From Clostridiales bacterium (GTDB lineage Bacteria > Bacillota > Clostridia > Oscillospirales > Oscillospiraceae), in NCBI GenBank assembly GCA_003516765.1, contig DPCD01000140.1, positions 6,164 to 11,915 on the forward strand: a DNA stretch of 5,752 nucleotides, read 5' to 3'. Position numbers and translations under genes: made by a program. The notes below the pieces were generated by a model, which saw nothing but the letters and a program-made list of their open reading frames with translations, had not been told where the DNA came from and did not search any database. Every line of letters starts with the position of its first letter. The stretch's first letter is position 1. Shown in pieces: positions 5,573-5,752 of the stretch.

Positions 5573-5648
5573 GGCGGCATAGCTCAGTTGGTAGAGCACC
5601 CGGTTCATACCCGTGTTGTCATCTGTTCGAGTCAGATTGCCGCTACCA
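5573..5648 (+). tRNA. tRNA-Met (CAU), elongator type, with an anticodon-stem mismatch
   Basis: A 76-base cloverleaf. The acceptor stem is 5573-5579 with 5638-5644 (seven pairs including a terminal G1-U72), the D stem GCTC/GAGC is 5582-5585 with 5594-5597, the anticodon loop TTCATAC is 5604-5610 with anticodon CAT at 5606-5608, and the T stem is 5621-5625 with 5633-5637. The discriminator A and CCA (5645-5648) are encoded. It is not the initiator: the three G-C pairs diagnostic of initiator anticodon stems and the C1-A72 mismatch are absent. A tRNA-Ile with lysidine-modified CAU is possible in principle, but the loop TTCATAC matches elongator Met as I recall from Bacillus. The pair C28-U42 (5600 and 5614) is a mismatch. 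Confidence 0.9.
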
Positions 5649-5723
5649 GGCCCGTTGGTCAAAAGGTTAAGACACCGCCCTTTCACGGCGGTAATATGGG
5701 TTCGATTCCCGTACGGGTCACCA
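5649..5723 (+). tRNA. tRNA-Glu (UUC)
   Basis: A 75-base cloverleaf. The acceptor stem pairs 5649-5655 with 5713-5719, the D stem GTC/GAC is 5658-5660 with 5671-5673, the anticodon stem CCGCC/GGCGG is 5675-5679 with 5687-5691, the loop CTTTCAC carries anticodon TTC at 5682-5684, and the T stem is ATGGG/CCCGT. CCA is encoded at 5721-5723. It begins on the base right after the CCA of tRNA-Met, so both come from one precursor. The 29 bases following it hold no recognisable feature before the window ends. Confidence 0.93.
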
Positions 5724-5752
5724 TGATTGCCGAACACTATAGATGAAATGGC

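Noticed and set aside
5573..5648. Initiator tRNA-fMet
   Set aside because: It lacks the three consecutive G-C pairs next to the anticodon loop and the unpaired first acceptor position that mark initiators.
5504..5737. Leftward 77-codon frame over the tRNA genes
   Set aside because: It is the reverse complement of two well-formed cloverleafs. Such frames are a known source of false protein annotations.

Overview
The window looks like chromosomal DNA from a Gram-positive, low-redundancy Firmicute of the class Clostridia. Coding regions are GC-rich, intergenic gaps are AT-rich, ribosome binding sites are strong (AGGAGG-type), and the tRNAs carry an encoded CCA. The protein set (MtaB, a DacF-type carboxypeptidase, a CmpB-family membrane protein) would suit the Oscillospiraceae (clostridial cluster IV). 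That placement is inference from style, not a database match.

Layout. Positions 1-122 hold no gene but contain two perfect hairpins. The second abuts the stop of the gene at 123-536 and is its likely terminator. Four genes then run leftward: a small P-loop protein of unknown function (123-536), an intact but catalytically degenerate glucose-6-phosphate isomerase relative (674-1954), a secreted DacF/PBP5-type D-alanyl-D-alanine carboxypeptidase (2055-3203), and a short HPr-like protein without the phosphorylatable histidine loop (3286-3534, GTG start). A 198-base AT-rich gap with a palindrome and alternative hairpins separates these from mtaB (3733-5034, rightward), the tRNA t6A37 methylthiotransferase. 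mtaB converges on a leftward CmpB-family membrane protein gene (5031-5435), and their stop codons overlap. A divergent promoter region (5436-5572) then drives rightward tRNA-Met(CAU) and tRNA-Glu(UUC), which abut with no spacer.

How it fits together. mtaB and the tRNAs belong to translation. MtaB acts on tRNAs reading ANN codons that carry t6A37, and tRNA-Glu is not among its expected substrates. dacF trims peptidoglycan stem peptides outside the membrane. The noteworthy part is the leftward cluster: two genes descended from sugar-metabolism families (HPr and Pgi) flank the cell-wall gene, and both appear to have lost the residues that define their chemistry while staying open. A regulatory or binding role is a reasonable hypothesis but nothing in the sequence proves it. 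No mobile element, CRISPR array, phage gene or known riboswitch is visible.
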